From CAYPTB01 sp964413535 (GTDB taxonomy: Bacteria; Planctomycetota; UBA1135; GCA-002686595): a DNA stretch of 64,000 nucleotides. Positions 52,847 to 61,688 of this stretch are shown piece by piece. Under the pieces are notes generated by a model, which saw nothing but the letters and a program-made list of their open reading frames with translations, ran no database searches and was not told the DNA's origin. Each line of letters starts with the position of its first letter. Within the stretch, counting starts at the first letter, position 1. The stretch spans positions 124,001 through 188,000 of the forward strand of contig CAYPTB010000054.1 of the NCBI GenBank assembly GCA_964413535.1, read 5' to 3'. A program made the translations under genes and the position numbers.

Positions 52847-53140
52847 CTACATGTCCCCGCGCGTCTTGCGGTCCCAGACGTGCGCGTAGAATGCTTCCAC
52901 GTCGATGCGCAGAGCGTGCAGCCACGCCACGGCCTGCTCGCAGCTCACGATTCCGCCATGGATCACGATCTCGGCGCGAAACTCCGTACCTCGAGAGAGA
53001 ACGTAGGAATTCCCCTCGATCTCCAGCGGCGACGCGGTGACCTCACGTCCGTCGGCGCACCCGATGCCCAACGCCGAGAGTGTGTCGAGGAAGAAGTCCT
53101 CATCCATCGAAGCCGGACCGCCTGAGTACTCCCCCCTCAT
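52847..53140 (-). CDS. Small protein of unknown function
   Basis: The 97-residue frame (or 86 residues from ATG 53107, MDEDFFLDTLSALG) contains LEIEGNSYVLSRGTEFRAEI and a C-terminal helical AVAWLHALRIDVEAFYAHVWDR. It lies 12 bases after the HicB-like gene on the same strand, suggesting an operon. No known family is evident. It could be a partner of that gene, but it lacks HicA-type features. Confidence 0.5.
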   Translation of the reverse strand: MRGEYSGGPASMDEDFFLDTLSALGIGCADGREVTASPLEIEGNSYVLSRGTEFRAEIVIHGGIVSCEQAVAWLHALRIDVEAFYAHVWDRKTRGDM

Positions 53141-53152
53141 GTCGTGGGAAGT

Positions 53153-53599
53153 TCAGGCGGAGATCGGCTCGCAGGCCCCGGGCAGTGCGTGGGAAGTGGG
53201 ACGGAGGATCGGCGTGGTTTCGAGAACGGCGGCCTTGCGCCCCGCGAGCAGGACCTCGCGCAAACGGGCGCCGCCTTCCTGCCACACTTGGGCCATCGCC
53301 TTCTTTTGCTCCGTGACGTCGTCTGCGCTCAGCCTCTTCACGGCCCCCTCGTACCACGCGTCGGGGGACTCGGCCGTCGCCATCGAGAAGTCAACCGCTT
53401 CGCGCAGGCGCCGCACGGCCTCTTCGCGATTGGATCCCCAGGCCACGACGTTCCCAGGCAGTGCGCGGTAGACGAAGAGCTGCCCTTCCGGCTGCTTCTT
53501 CGCCCCGAGCACGTGATCCCAGGCCCGCTCGAGGCCCAAGAAAACGAAGAAGAGAAGCTCGCAGTCCGCGGCCTTCTTGGTCTGTAGCTCCTTGGTCAT
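53153..53599 (-). CDS. HicB-like (UPF0150/DUF1902-type) small protein
   Basis: The 148-residue protein contains QLFVYRALPGNVVAWGSN followed by a REEAVRRLREAVDF helix. This resembles the partial RNase H fold of HicB antitoxins, in which a strand with a PG-x-V turn precedes an E-E-A helix. The C-terminal 60 residues (WQEGGARLREVLLAGRKA) show no clear DNA-binding domain. No HicA toxin is visible nearby, so function as an antitoxin is uncertain. An A-tract (eight As on the minus strand, 53651-53658) lies upstream and could boost a promoter. Confidence 0.5.
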   Translation of the reverse strand: MTKELQTKKAADCELLFFVFLGLERAWDHVLGAKKQPEGQLFVYRALPGNVVAWGSNREEAVRRLREAVDFSMATAESPDAWYEGAVKRLSADDVTEQKKAMAQVWQEGGARLREVLLAGRKAAVLETTPILRPTSHALPGACEPISA

Positions 53600-53947
53600 A
53601 GGCTCACCGGCCTTTCTCTCTCGCGTCGACTTGAACGGACGCGGGTCTCACTTTTTTTTCTGCCACTGTGTCTGCGCACGAATCCTAGTACCGATCGGCT
53701 GTTCTGGCCGACTTCCGTGCCTCAATCCAGCAGCGGAATAATTTAGCGCCTCGGCAGGGACCCCGCGCGGGGGCGCCAGACCTTCGCCCCTCGGCATGGC
53801 CCATGCCGGCCCCGTGGGGGGCAAAGGCCCAGGTCGCGAGAATCCGTGCGGATTCCAATGGAGAGGTCCGAGTGAAAAACGCGCGGAGTGCGCGCGCTCG
53901 CTCCGGGAAAACGAGACACCGCGCGCCCGTGCGCTCGTCCTCTGCGA
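53600..53947. other. Divergent intergenic region between the HicB-like gene and comM
   Basis: This 348-bp gap should hold two divergent promoters. It contains an eight-T run at 53651-53658, an AT-rich patch GGAATAATTTAG near 53731-53742 that could be a -10 region for comM, and a perfect 17-bp palindrome at 53792-53808. I see no gene in it. Confidence 0.5.
53792..53808. other. Perfect 17-bp palindrome upstream of comM
   Basis: CGGCATGG-C-CCATGCCG is a perfect dyad. Flanking GGGGC/GCCCC stretches could extend it as a longer folded structure. It may be an operator or a leader hairpin. Confidence 0.5.
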
Positions 53948-55462
53948 GTGAAGACCGTCCGCGTCCAGGGCGCCTGCATCGCCGGAGCGCGCGCCGAGAC
54001 CGTCACGGTCGAGGCGCGCTTCGAGCCGATCGAGGGCGCGCGCACCGAGGTGGTGCTCTCGGGGCTGCCCGATCCCGTGATCCGCGAGAGCCGCGGGCGG
54101 CTCCTGTGCGCGCTGAAGGAGACCGGGCTGTCGGCGCCGTCTGGGAGGCTGACCTTGAACCTCGTACCCGCCGGCAGGCGCAAGGCGGGTGAGATGCTCG
54201 ACCTGCCCATGGCCTTGGCGGCCGCCGCGGCGATCGGGTACCTCGATCCGCGCGACCTGCGGGGGCTGCTCTCCCTGGGCGAGCTCGGGATCGACGGCGG
54301 GCTGCACGGAGTTCCGGGCGGGCTGGCGGCGGCTCAGGTCGCGCTCGGACTGGGCATCCTGCGCATCGTGGCGCCGCCCTCGACGGCGCGCGAGGCGGCG
54401 CTCGAGCCGAAGATCCGCTCCCACCCGTGTCGGACGCTGGGCGAGGTCGTGAGCTTCGTCAGCGGGGCGCGACGCATCGAGCCGCTCGTGCCGCCCGTAG
54501 CCGAGGAGCCTTCCATCGAGCTGCGCCGCATCGCGGCGCTGCGCGGGCACGAGGTCGCGAAGGAGGCGTTGGCGGTCGCGGCGACGGGTGGGCACGCCCT
54601 GCTCTTCGTCGGCCCGCCGGGCGCGGGCAAGAGCATGCTCGCGCGCGCCCTGGCGGACCTCCTGCCGCCGCTCGACCTCGACGAACGGCTCGAGGTCACG
54701 CGCATCGTGAGCGCGTCGGGGCGCTTCGTGGACGCCCTCGCGCACGAGCGGCCGTTCCGCGCGCCGCACCACACCACGAGCCACGCGGGTCTCGTGGGCG
54801 GCGGCTCGCCGCCCGCGCCCGGCGAGATCACGCTCGCCCACCGCGGCATCCTGTTCCTCGACGAGCTCACGGAGTTTCGGCGCGAGGTGCTCGAGTGCCT
54901 GCGCCAGCCGCTCGAGGAGGGCACGGTGCGCATCGCGCGCGCGGGGCACCAGCTCGAGCTGCCGGCGCGCTTCCAGCTCGTGTGCGCCATGAATCCCTGC
55001 CCCTGCGGCTACCTCGGCCATCCGCGCATCCCGTGTCCGTGCAGCCCGCGCGAGGTGCATCGCTACCGGTCGCGCATCTCGGGACCTTTCCTGGACCGGG
55101 TCGACCTGCGTCTCGACCTACCTGCGCCGGAGCTCGCGGAGCTGTGCGGCGACGGGGAAGCGGACGAGGTCGGCGCGCGCGCGCTCGCCGCGCGCGTCAC
55201 CCGCGCGCGGACGCGGGTCGCGTCGCGCGCGCCGAGCCCTCCGGCGGCGCGGCTCGGCGTGGCGGAGCTCGACCGCATCGTCCCGCTGACGCAGCCCATG
55301 AAACGCCTCTTGGAGCAGGCCTCCGCGCGGCACGAGCTGTCGGCGCGCGCGGTGCAGAGCCTGCGCCGCGTGGCCCGCACGCTGGCGGACCTCGACGACG
55401 CCGAGGGCGTCGCGGTCGAACACCTGGCGCGCGCGCTCGCCCTGCGACAGTCGCCGGCATGA
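53948..55462 (+). CDS. comM: YifB/ComM family Mg-chelatase-like AAA ATPase
   Basis: The 504-residue protein has the N-terminal ChlI domain (VKTVRVQGACIAGARAETVTVEA... in the usual position). The AAA+ core has Walker A GPPGAGKS at residues 222-229, then FRAPHHTTSHAGLVGGG and LFLDELTEF. The cysteine-containing insert AMNPCPCGYLGHP and the C-terminal Mg_chelatase_C domain follow. ComM is a helicase that promotes branch migration during natural transformation. GTG 53948 is chosen because the family begins there. With comEC and pilT elsewhere in the window it supports DNA-uptake competence. Confidence 0.95.
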   Translation: MKTVRVQGACIAGARAETVTVEARFEPIEGARTEVVLSGLPDPVIRESRGRLLCALKETGLSAPSGRLTLNLVPAGRRKAGEMLDLPMALAAAAAIGYLDPRDLRGLLSLGELGIDGGLHGVPGGLAAAQVALGLGILRIVAPPSTAREAALEPKIRSHPCRTLGEVVSFVSGARRIEPLVPPVAEEPSIELRRIAALRGHEVAKEALAVAATGGHALLFVGPPGAGKSMLARALADLLPPLDLDERLEVTRIVSASGRFVDALAHERPFRAPHHTTSHAGLVGGGSPPAPGEITLAHRGILFLDELTEFRREVLECLRQPLEEGTVRIARAGHQLELPARFQLVCAMNPCPCGYLGHPRIPCPCSPREVHRYRSRISGPFLDRVDLRLDLPAPELAELCGDGEADEVGARALAARVTRARTRVASRAPSPPAARLGVAELDRIVPLTQPMKRLLEQASARHELSARAVQSLRRVARTLADLDDAEGVAVEHLARALALRQSPA

Positions 55463-55476
55463 AGCGCTTCGTCGCG

Positions 55477-56250
55477 TCAGCCCGCGTCCTTCGAACGCGA
55501 TTCCTCGCGCAGTCGCTCGTCCTCGCGTTCGCGCTCGCGATAGGTCTCGTGGGAGACGCGCACCGCGACGGGGCCGCCGTCCTGGACGCGGAAGGCGAGC
55601 AGCTCTCCCGCGGCGAAGAGGTACTCGCCGGCGAGGGTGCCGTCCGCACGGCAGAGCGCGAGTCGCCGCAGCGAGAGGAGCCCCTTCCCCACGGCTGCGC
55701 CCGGGAGGCTCTCCACCCGGACCTGGAGCTCTTCGACGGAACCCGACGTCGGCAGGAAGACGTCGAAAGCTCCGGAGGGAAATCCGCCGGAGCGCACGCT
55801 GTCCACCAGGAAGAGCGGGAGCAACGCCCCGGCCGGCGGCGTCGTCTCGCGCCGCACGGCGTCACCGCCGTTCCATGCGATGTCGATCAGGCGCTCGCCG
55901 TCCTCGCTCCACTCGGCCATCACGGTGCGGCCGGAGCGCTCGCGCATCTCGCGCCACACGAGGCGCGGACCGCGCGTGGTGATGCGTTCGACGTGGTGCA
56001 CGCGCGTCGCGATGGGTCCGAGGTCGAGTTGCATCTCGGCCCGCAAGCTCCCCCCGCGCATCCCGACCGTCGACACGACGCGGCCCACGTACGCGCCGTC
56101 CTGACGGAGCTCGAAGTACTCGTGGCGCAGGTCGGAGTCCTCGCCCAGCTCGAAGGCCACGACGGAAGGGCTCTCGAGCGGAGCGAGCACGGGAGCAGCG
56201 CCTTGCGCTCCCGCGCCGAGGACCGCTGCGAGCAAGAGGAGGGTGAGCAT
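55477..56250 (-). CDS. Exported protein of unknown function
   Basis: The 257-residue protein has a signal peptide (MLTLLLLAAVLGAGAQGAAP) and a beta-rich body. Segments such as YFELRQDGAYVGRVVSTV, RLVWREMRERSGRTVMAEW and EYLFAAGELLAFRVQDGGPVAVR recall DUF3108/DUF6134-like lipocalin folds, but I cannot assign a family with confidence. The C-terminal 25 residues are Arg/Glu-rich. It is convergent with comM, ends 14 bases away from it, and is the last gene of the minus-strand surface cluster. Confidence 0.65.
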   Translation of the reverse strand: MLTLLLLAAVLGAGAQGAAPVLAPLESPSVVAFELGEDSDLRHEYFELRQDGAYVGRVVSTVGMRGGSLRAEMQLDLGPIATRVHHVERITTRGPRLVWREMRERSGRTVMAEWSEDGERLIDIAWNGGDAVRRETTPPAGALLPLFLVDSVRSGGFPSGAFDVFLPTSGSVEELQVRVESLPGAAVGKGLLSLRRLALCRADGTLAGEYLFAAGELLAFRVQDGGPVAVRVSHETYREREREDERLREESRSKDAG

Positions 56251-56340
56251 GGGCCTTCGCGCCTATCGAGCGATCCGCGCGGGGCCTTGAGCCGCCCTTC
56301 CCCCGCCGCCCCCCGCGCTCCGCCCGCGTGGGTTCCCCGC

Positions 56341-57972
56341 TCACGGGAGCGCGCGGTCGAAGGCGCGCACGGCGGCTCCGCAACCCGCCACGAAGAAGCT
56401 CAGCGCCACGAGCAGGAGCGCGTGGGGACGCAAGCCGCGCCGCTCGTGCAGATCGACCCAGGCGACGTGCCCGAAACCCCGGTCGCGCGCGCGGTGGGGC
56501 TCGAGGACTTGCGTGTTGCCGGCCAGGAAGATCGCATCGGACGGGAAGCTCTCTCCCAGGCCCGCGAGCCGATGCCGCAGGATGCGCCAGTGCGCCCAGG
56601 GTTCCGCGGCGCGCAAGTCCCACGCGGTCTGGCGATGGAGGTCCGCGGCCGTTCGCCCACGCGCTTCCTGGATCAGGAGGTCCTGGTAGGTCGCGGTGTC
56701 GACCAGCGCTCCGGAAAGGCTCGTGAGCAGCCCCAGCACGACGAGCCCGCGACCGACGCGGCGCAACCAGTCGATGCGCTCGACCTTGTCCAACGCGACG
56801 GCGACGAACAACCACAGGAACGGCAGCGCGGGCAGGAGACCGCCGGGTCCGAATCCCCACGCGTGATCGATGCGCGGAGGAGGGTGCGCGGACCACACGA
56901 TCGGCAGCACGACGAGCACCGCCACGATGGGCCACGTGCGAGCGCCGCGGCGCAGTGCAACGAGGCATCCGTACGGAGCCAGGAGAACGAGGGGCGCGAA
57001 CCACAGGAGGCCGCGTCCGGGGGACACGAGCAGCAACACCACGTCCTCGAACGGTTCGTTGGAGGGCGCGACCAAGAGGGCGCCGCCGAAGGCCTGCGGA
57101 GCGGCGAGGACGAGGGCGACGCCGACGAAGAGCGGAACGGCGGTCCAGGTCAGATCGGCCCAGTGGCCGAAGCGCCAGGTCTTGCGCAGGAACAGGGCGA
57201 ACTTGGCGAGCCGGCGATAACCCGCGAACACCGTGATCACCGTGGCGACGCCGAGGAAGAGCACCGGCAGCACGAGGTGCGGCCGAACGAGCACGCTCGC
57301 AGTGAGCGCGAATCCGATCCCGAGCAAGTCGACGCGCTCGGGACGCAGCAGGCGCTCGAAGTGCTCGCGCGCCCGCAGGAGCAGATGGAACGCGAGGAAA
57401 GGGAAGAGGGCCGCCGGCACGTCGATGGACCAACCGCGAGCCTGCGGCCAGACGTAGGTCGAGAGGCCGAAGGCGAGGCCGGCGAGCCAGGCGTGTCGGC
57501 GTCCGACGCCGACACGGCGCGACGACAGCACCACGAGCGCGCCGAGGAGCGCCGCACCGACGGCGTTCCTCCACCCGACCAGTAGATGGGCGAAGTACTC
57601 GCCTTGCTGCACGCTGCCTCCGTCGTGGCGCGCATCGATCAGGGACAGGAGCGACGCAGCCAGCTCGCCGAGCCAGTAGAGCGGCACGCTGGCGAGCGCG
57701 CCGCCGATCGGTCGATCCGCGGCGCTCGAGCCGTCCTCGAGCAAGACGACGTCCGTGCCCGCGTGGACGAGCGCCTGCGCCTCGGGCGTGTCGCCGAGGA
57801 CGAAGTGGCCGCGCGCCAGGGAGCGCGTGGCCTGGAAGTCGAGCTCGCTCAGCGGATCCTCCGGCATCCCCGCGAAGGTGGCGGTGAAGATCCCGAGCAG
57901 GATCAGGAACACCGAGCGCGCCGAGAACCTGTCGCCCAAGCGGATGACGGCGGGGCGCACGAAGGGACTCAT
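56341..57972 (-). CDS. Large polytopic membrane protein (GT-C-like)
   Basis: The 543-residue protein has an N-terminal helix (VFLILLGIFTATFAG) and a long first loop containing ELDFQATRSLARGHFVLGDT. About ten further hydrophobic helices and a short soluble C-terminus follow. The layout resembles GT-C or O-antigen-ligase-type enzymes, but I see no decisive motif. The start (ATG 57972) overlaps the stop of the upstream membrane protein (ATGA), so it is co-transcribed and probably works in the same surface pathway. Confidence 0.65.
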   Translation of the reverse strand: MSPFVRPAVIRLGDRFSARSVFLILLGIFTATFAGMPEDPLSELDFQATRSLARGHFVLGDTPEAQALVHAGTDVVLLEDGSSAADRPIGGALASVPLYWLGELAASLLSLIDARHDGGSVQQGEYFAHLLVGWRNAVGAALLGALVVLSSRRVGVGRRHAWLAGLAFGLSTYVWPQARGWSIDVPAALFPFLAFHLLLRAREHFERLLRPERVDLLGIGFALTASVLVRPHLVLPVLFLGVATVITVFAGYRRLAKFALFLRKTWRFGHWADLTWTAVPLFVGVALVLAAPQAFGGALLVAPSNEPFEDVVLLLVSPGRGLLWFAPLVLLAPYGCLVALRRGARTWPIVAVLVVLPIVWSAHPPPRIDHAWGFGPGGLLPALPFLWLFVAVALDKVERIDWLRRVGRGLVVLGLLTSLSGALVDTATYQDLLIQEARGRTAADLHRQTAWDLRAAEPWAHWRILRHRLAGLGESFPSDAIFLAGNTQVLEPHRARDRGFGHVAWVDLHERRGLRPHALLLVALSFFVAGCGAAVRAFDRALP

Positions 57973-60098
57973 CGCGCCCCCTCCCCCCGCGGGACGAAAT
58001 GGGCCGAGAACACGCTCACCCCGCCCGCCTCGAAGGCGCGCGCGAACCCGGCGCGCGAAAGCTTCCCCTCCACGTCGGGGTTGTATCCGCGATCGATGGG
58101 CGTGACGAGCACCAGCACCGGCCTCTCGAGCGCCTGCATCCGGTCGAGATCCGTGCGCGAGACGTCGCCCGGCTCGCGGTAGAGCCGCGCGACCGCTTCG
58201 ACGCGCCGGAGCCAGTCGCGCGCGCGCGGATCGAGGGCCTGTGAAGGACGGTCGCACCACAGGTCGATGCCCGTGAACGGCGCGGCCTCGTGCCCCTGGA
58301 GGTTCGCCCGAGGATCCGTGAAGACGTGGGCGCCGAAGGCCGTCGCGCGCTCGGCTGCGACGTCGACGATCAGCACGGGAGCCGGCCGCACGCCGCTCGC
58401 TTCGCGCGCGAGCCACGCATAGGCGCTCGCCAGGTCACGCGCGTCCGCGTCCAGAGGACCCGAGGGAGCTCGCGGGCCCAGGAACAGCGGGCGCTCGACG
58501 AGCGGAGTCTCCACGCTAGAGAAAGCCGCGTAGCTCGCGAAACCGAGGGCGTTGTTCGCGAGCACGCCGACGCCGATCGCGAGGAAGGAGAGCGCTCCGA
58601 ACACGCGCGCGGCGCGCCCGCCGTCCCACGCGTCGAAGATCCCCTTCGCCGCCAGGATCCCGAGGGGAACGGCGGCGAAGCGCACGAGCTTGTACTGGTT
58701 GTCGTAGGGCAGGACGATCACCGCCGCGAGCACGAGCGGCACGAAGGCAGCGACGAGCAGGAGACCGAGCACGCGCGCGTGGCCGACGCAGTCGCCATTC
58801 GGCCTGCGCAGCGCGAACGGAAGGGGGACGAGCAGCAAGAGCACCGGCGCGACGGCGCCCCACGCGCGCTCGCCGGCGCGGCCGTCGAAGAGCGCGAGTC
58901 GCACGGCTTCACCGCCGTAGCCGCGCCCCGCTTCGAGCGCGAGCAACGCGCCGGGCAGCGCCCACAGCGCGAGGGGCACGAGGATCCGCGCGCGCAATCC
59001 CGGTGCAAGGAGGAGAGCGCTCGTGGCGACGACCGAGCACGCGATCCCGCCCAGGATCGGGTTCGCGAGCAGCGCCGCCCCGCACGACAGCGACGTGGCC
59101 CCCACCCACGGACGAGCTCCGTGGCGCAGGGCGTGGGCCGCGCACGCGAGCGCGCCGCACGCGAGCGCGAGCGCCGTCGGATGCGAGGACGGATTGCCGA
59201 ACTTGGAGAAGCCGAACGCCAAGCGCGCGTCCCATTCCCCGACCCCGGCCGAAAGGACGCGCAGGAGCTCGGTGCTCGTCGCGGGCGACCGCCAGGGGAA
59301 GCCCTCGACGATCCACAGACAGCCCCCGAGCGCGCCGAGCCCGAACACGGCGAGCACGACGCCTGTGAGCTCGCGCCGGCCTTCGCGAGCGAAGGACGCC
59401 GCCAGGAAGTAGAGCGCGAGCGGCGTGACGAAGGCGGCCCAGACGTTCGTGAGCGCGAGCGCCCGGGTGGGCGCGAGCGCGAGCGCGCGCGCGAGCAGCG
59501 CGCCCTGCGCGTGCCAGAACCAGTAGTAGGCGAGCGGCGTCCCGGCCAGGAACGGGTTGTCGGGCGGGAGATTGCGGTCGACCGCCAGGACGAGCGCCGA
59601 GTGCAGGAGCCCGTGGTGCGAGACGCGCGCCGCACTGCCCCGGAACAGGAGCAGGAGGGTGATCGCCGCGCAGGCGACGGCCAGGGCGAGGACCGCGCCG
59701 CCGGCGCGGCCGAGCGGCGGGCGGGCGACGCGGCGCCCGAGCCCGAGGAGTTGCAGCGCTCCGCAGACGGCGTAGGTCGCGGGGACGGCCGCGGAGGAAG
59801 GCAGGGCGAGACGCAAGAGGACGTACACCCCGCTCGCGAGTACGGGCGAGAAGAGCGCGGACAGCGTCACGAGCTTCAGCAGGGAGGGCTCGACCGGCGA
59901 CCAGCGCACGAGCACGGGCAGGGCGGCGCCGAACAGGAAGAGCGCGCCGCCCGAGACCAGGGCGAGCGTCTGCAGCACGGCGGAGTCCGCCGCTTGCGGC
60001 GCGGCGAACGCGCCCAGGAGCGCGCAGGCGATCAGCGCCCCGCACACGGGCGCGAGGGAGAGCTCGGCCTGCGGAGAAGGAGCCCGCGCCGACTTCAC
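57969..60098 (-). CDS. Very large polytopic membrane protein with soluble C-terminal domain
   Basis: The 709-residue protein has about 14 hydrophobic segments followed by a soluble domain from about residue 560. Motifs such as LPPDNPFLAGTPLAYYWFWHAQGALLAR and FSKFGNPSSHPTALA recall the DUF2298 (YYY membrane protein) family of GT-C-like enzymes, in which the YYWFWH segment is characteristic. It starts at a GTG overlapping the sulfatase-like stop (GTGA) and ends overlapping the next ATG. It is probably involved in transferring sugars or other groups at the membrane. Substrate is unknown. Confidence 0.75.
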   Translation of the reverse strand: MKSARAPSPQAELSLAPVCGALIACALLGAFAAPQAADSAVLQTLALVSGGALFLFGAALPVLVRWSPVEPSLLKLVTLSALFSPVLASGVYVLLRLALPSSAAVPATYAVCGALQLLGLGRRVARPPLGRAGGAVLALAVACAAITLLLLFRGSAARVSHHGLLHSALVLAVDRNLPPDNPFLAGTPLAYYWFWHAQGALLARALALAPTRALALTNVWAAFVTPLALYFLAASFAREGRRELTGVVLAVFGLGALGGCLWIVEGFPWRSPATSTELLRVLSAGVGEWDARLAFGFSKFGNPSSHPTALALACGALACAAHALRHGARPWVGATSLSCGAALLANPILGGIACSVVATSALLLAPGLRARILVPLALWALPGALLALEAGRGYGGEAVRLALFDGRAGERAWGAVAPVLLLLVPLPFALRRPNGDCVGHARVLGLLLVAAFVPLVLAAVIVLPYDNQYKLVRFAAVPLGILAAKGIFDAWDGGRAARVFGALSFLAIGVGVLANNALGFASYAAFSSVETPLVERPLFLGPRAPSGPLDADARDLASAYAWLAREASGVRPAPVLIVDVAAERATAFGAHVFTDPRANLQGHEAAPFTGIDLWCDRPSQALDPRARDWLRRVEAVARLYREPGDVSRTDLDRMQALERPVLVLVTPIDRGYNPDVEGKLSRAGFARAFEAGGVSVFSAHFVPRGEGAR

Positions 60099-61639
60099 TC
60101 GGATCCTTCTCCCGCATCCGGCACGCCGCCGGCATAGCCGAGCTCGTTCAAGGCCTCGAGCCGCTCCGGCGGAACGGCGCCGCCGCCGGCGCAGGCCGGG
60201 GCAAGCCCGTGGCGCCAGGCTTCGATGCGCGCCAGCAAGTCGCGCACGACGTCCGCGTGCTCGCTCGCCACGTCGTGTCGCTCGAGCGGGTCGCGCACGA
60301 CGTCGTAGAGACCGATCTCGGGGATCGGAAAGGGACCCGGCGGCGGATCGTCCGGCTCGACTCCACTCGGGTTCCACACGAGCCGCCACGCCTGCGTGCG
60401 CACGGTGAAGATGTCGCGGCCCCAGGTGGCGAACGCGTCGCGCGAGGCGAACTCCGCGCCGTCGACGAGGGGCAGGAGCGACCTTCCGCGCACCACCGGC
60501 GCCGCGCTCACGTCGAGCCAATCGAGGACGGTCGGCACGAAGTCTTGGAGCTCGACGAGCTCGCCGAACACGCGCCGCCCCGTGAGGCTCGCCGGATGGC
60601 GCAGGAAGAACGGCACGTGCAGTACGGAGTCGAACACCGACTTCGAGTGCCCGAAGTAACCGTGGCGCTCGCCGAGCTCTTCGCCGTGGTCCGCGACGAA
60701 GGCGAAGATCGAGCGCGAGAGGACGTCGACGGGCTGTTCGCTCTGCACGCCGGAGAGGATCTCGACGAAGAGCGAGACGACGTGGTCGATGCGCGCGATC
60801 TCTCCGTCGTAGAGGGCTCGCACGTGCTCGAGGTCCTGCGCTTCCCAGGGCATCGAAGCCGAGTGCGCGGCGTCGAGGAACTCGCGCGAGCCGTCGGCCG
60901 GTCCCGCGTAGGCGGGCTCGGTGAAGAGCCGCGCGTAGTCGACGCCTTCGAGCGGAGCGGGCGCGTAGGGCAGGTGCGGCCCCATGAGGTGCAGCCACAG
61001 GAAGATCGGCGGGCCGCCCTCGAGGTCGAGCTCCGCGAGCCATTCCACGGCCGCGCGGACGGCGAGCAGGTCGCGCTCGCCCGAACGGTCCGAGTAGAAG
61101 CGCTCGAAGCCTTGCTCGATGCCGGAGTCCGGGACCAGCAACGGATTGGTCGTGAAGGCGCCGGTGGCGAACCCGGCGTCCTTCAGGGTCTCGGCCAGCG
61201 TCGTCACCTCGGTGCACAGGAGCTCCTGGTTCTCGAAAGCCCCGTGCTCGAGCGGAGCGAGCCCCGTGAAGAGCGTGGCGATCGAGGGAAAGGTCATGCC
61301 GCGCGGAGCCAAGGCGCGTGCGAAAACGACGCCTTCGGCGGCGAGCTCGTCGAGGCTCTTGCGCGCTGCCGGGACCGTTCCCAACACCTCCCCGACGCCG
61401 GCCAGATCGGAGGTCGCGCGCGCGTGCCCGAAGGCCGACATGCGGTCGGCCCGCAGCGTGTCGACCGTCACGAGGATCAAGTTGCGTGGCGGAGTCCCGG
61501 CGCGCTTCGTCGGGCCGCAAGCGCCGAGCGAGAAGCTCGCCGCCAAGACGAAGGCGACGGCGTTCGCCCCGATCTCGAGCGTGGCGCGCGGCGGGAACCG
61601 CGGGGGCGAGCGTTCCTCGCGCGTGACCTGCGCCGGCAT
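60095..61639 (-). CDS. Sulfatase-like (alkaline phosphatase superfamily) lipoprotein
   Basis: The 514-residue protein has a lipoprotein signal with lipobox LGAC (Cys41). A sulfatase-fold catalytic domain follows: LILVTVDTLRADRMSAFG with metal ligand Asp60, and later FVADHGEELGERHGYFGHSKS. The position that in true sulfatases is Cys/Ser-x-Pro-x-Arg reads MTFPSIATLFTG, with Thr116 as the probable nucleophile. It is therefore not matured to formylglycine and is more like phospho- or phosphoglycerol-transferase/hydrolase relatives. Its stop overlaps the start of a giant membrane protein. A TAGAAT box lies seven bases before the ATG. Confidence 0.85.
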   Translation of the reverse strand: MPAQVTREERSPPRFPPRATLEIGANAVAFVLAASFSLGACGPTKRAGTPPRNLILVTVDTLRADRMSAFGHARATSDLAGVGEVLGTVPAARKSLDELAAEGVVFARALAPRGMTFPSIATLFTGLAPLEHGAFENQELLCTEVTTLAETLKDAGFATGAFTTNPLLVPDSGIEQGFERFYSDRSGERDLLAVRAAVEWLAELDLEGGPPIFLWLHLMGPHLPYAPAPLEGVDYARLFTEPAYAGPADGSREFLDAAHSASMPWEAQDLEHVRALYDGEIARIDHVVSLFVEILSGVQSEQPVDVLSRSIFAFVADHGEELGERHGYFGHSKSVFDSVLHVPFFLRHPASLTGRRVFGELVELQDFVPTVLDWLDVSAAPVVRGRSLLPLVDGAEFASRDAFATWGRDIFTVRTQAWRLVWNPSGVEPDDPPPGPFPIPEIGLYDVVRDPLERHDVASEHADVVRDLLARIEAWRHGLAPACAGGGAVPPERLEALNELGYAGGVPDAGEGSE

Positions 61640-61646
61640 GCGCGGC

Positions 61647-61652
61647 ATTCTA
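61647..61652 (-). promoter_or_regulatory. Candidate -10 element for the sulfatase-like operon
   Basis: TAGAAT (minus strand) ends seven bases before ATG 61639. This position implies a leaderless transcript starting at or near the start codon. An in-frame ATG at 61648 overlaps the box and is therefore disfavoured. Confidence 0.45.
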
Positions 61653-61688
61653 CGCCTTGGTGGGCGTCGGTCCCCCGCCTCGCATTCG

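Noticed and set aside
53651..53658. Eight-T run read as an intrinsic terminator
   Set aside because: No plus-strand gene ends before it and no stable stem precedes it. It is more likely an A-tract upstream of the HicB-like gene.
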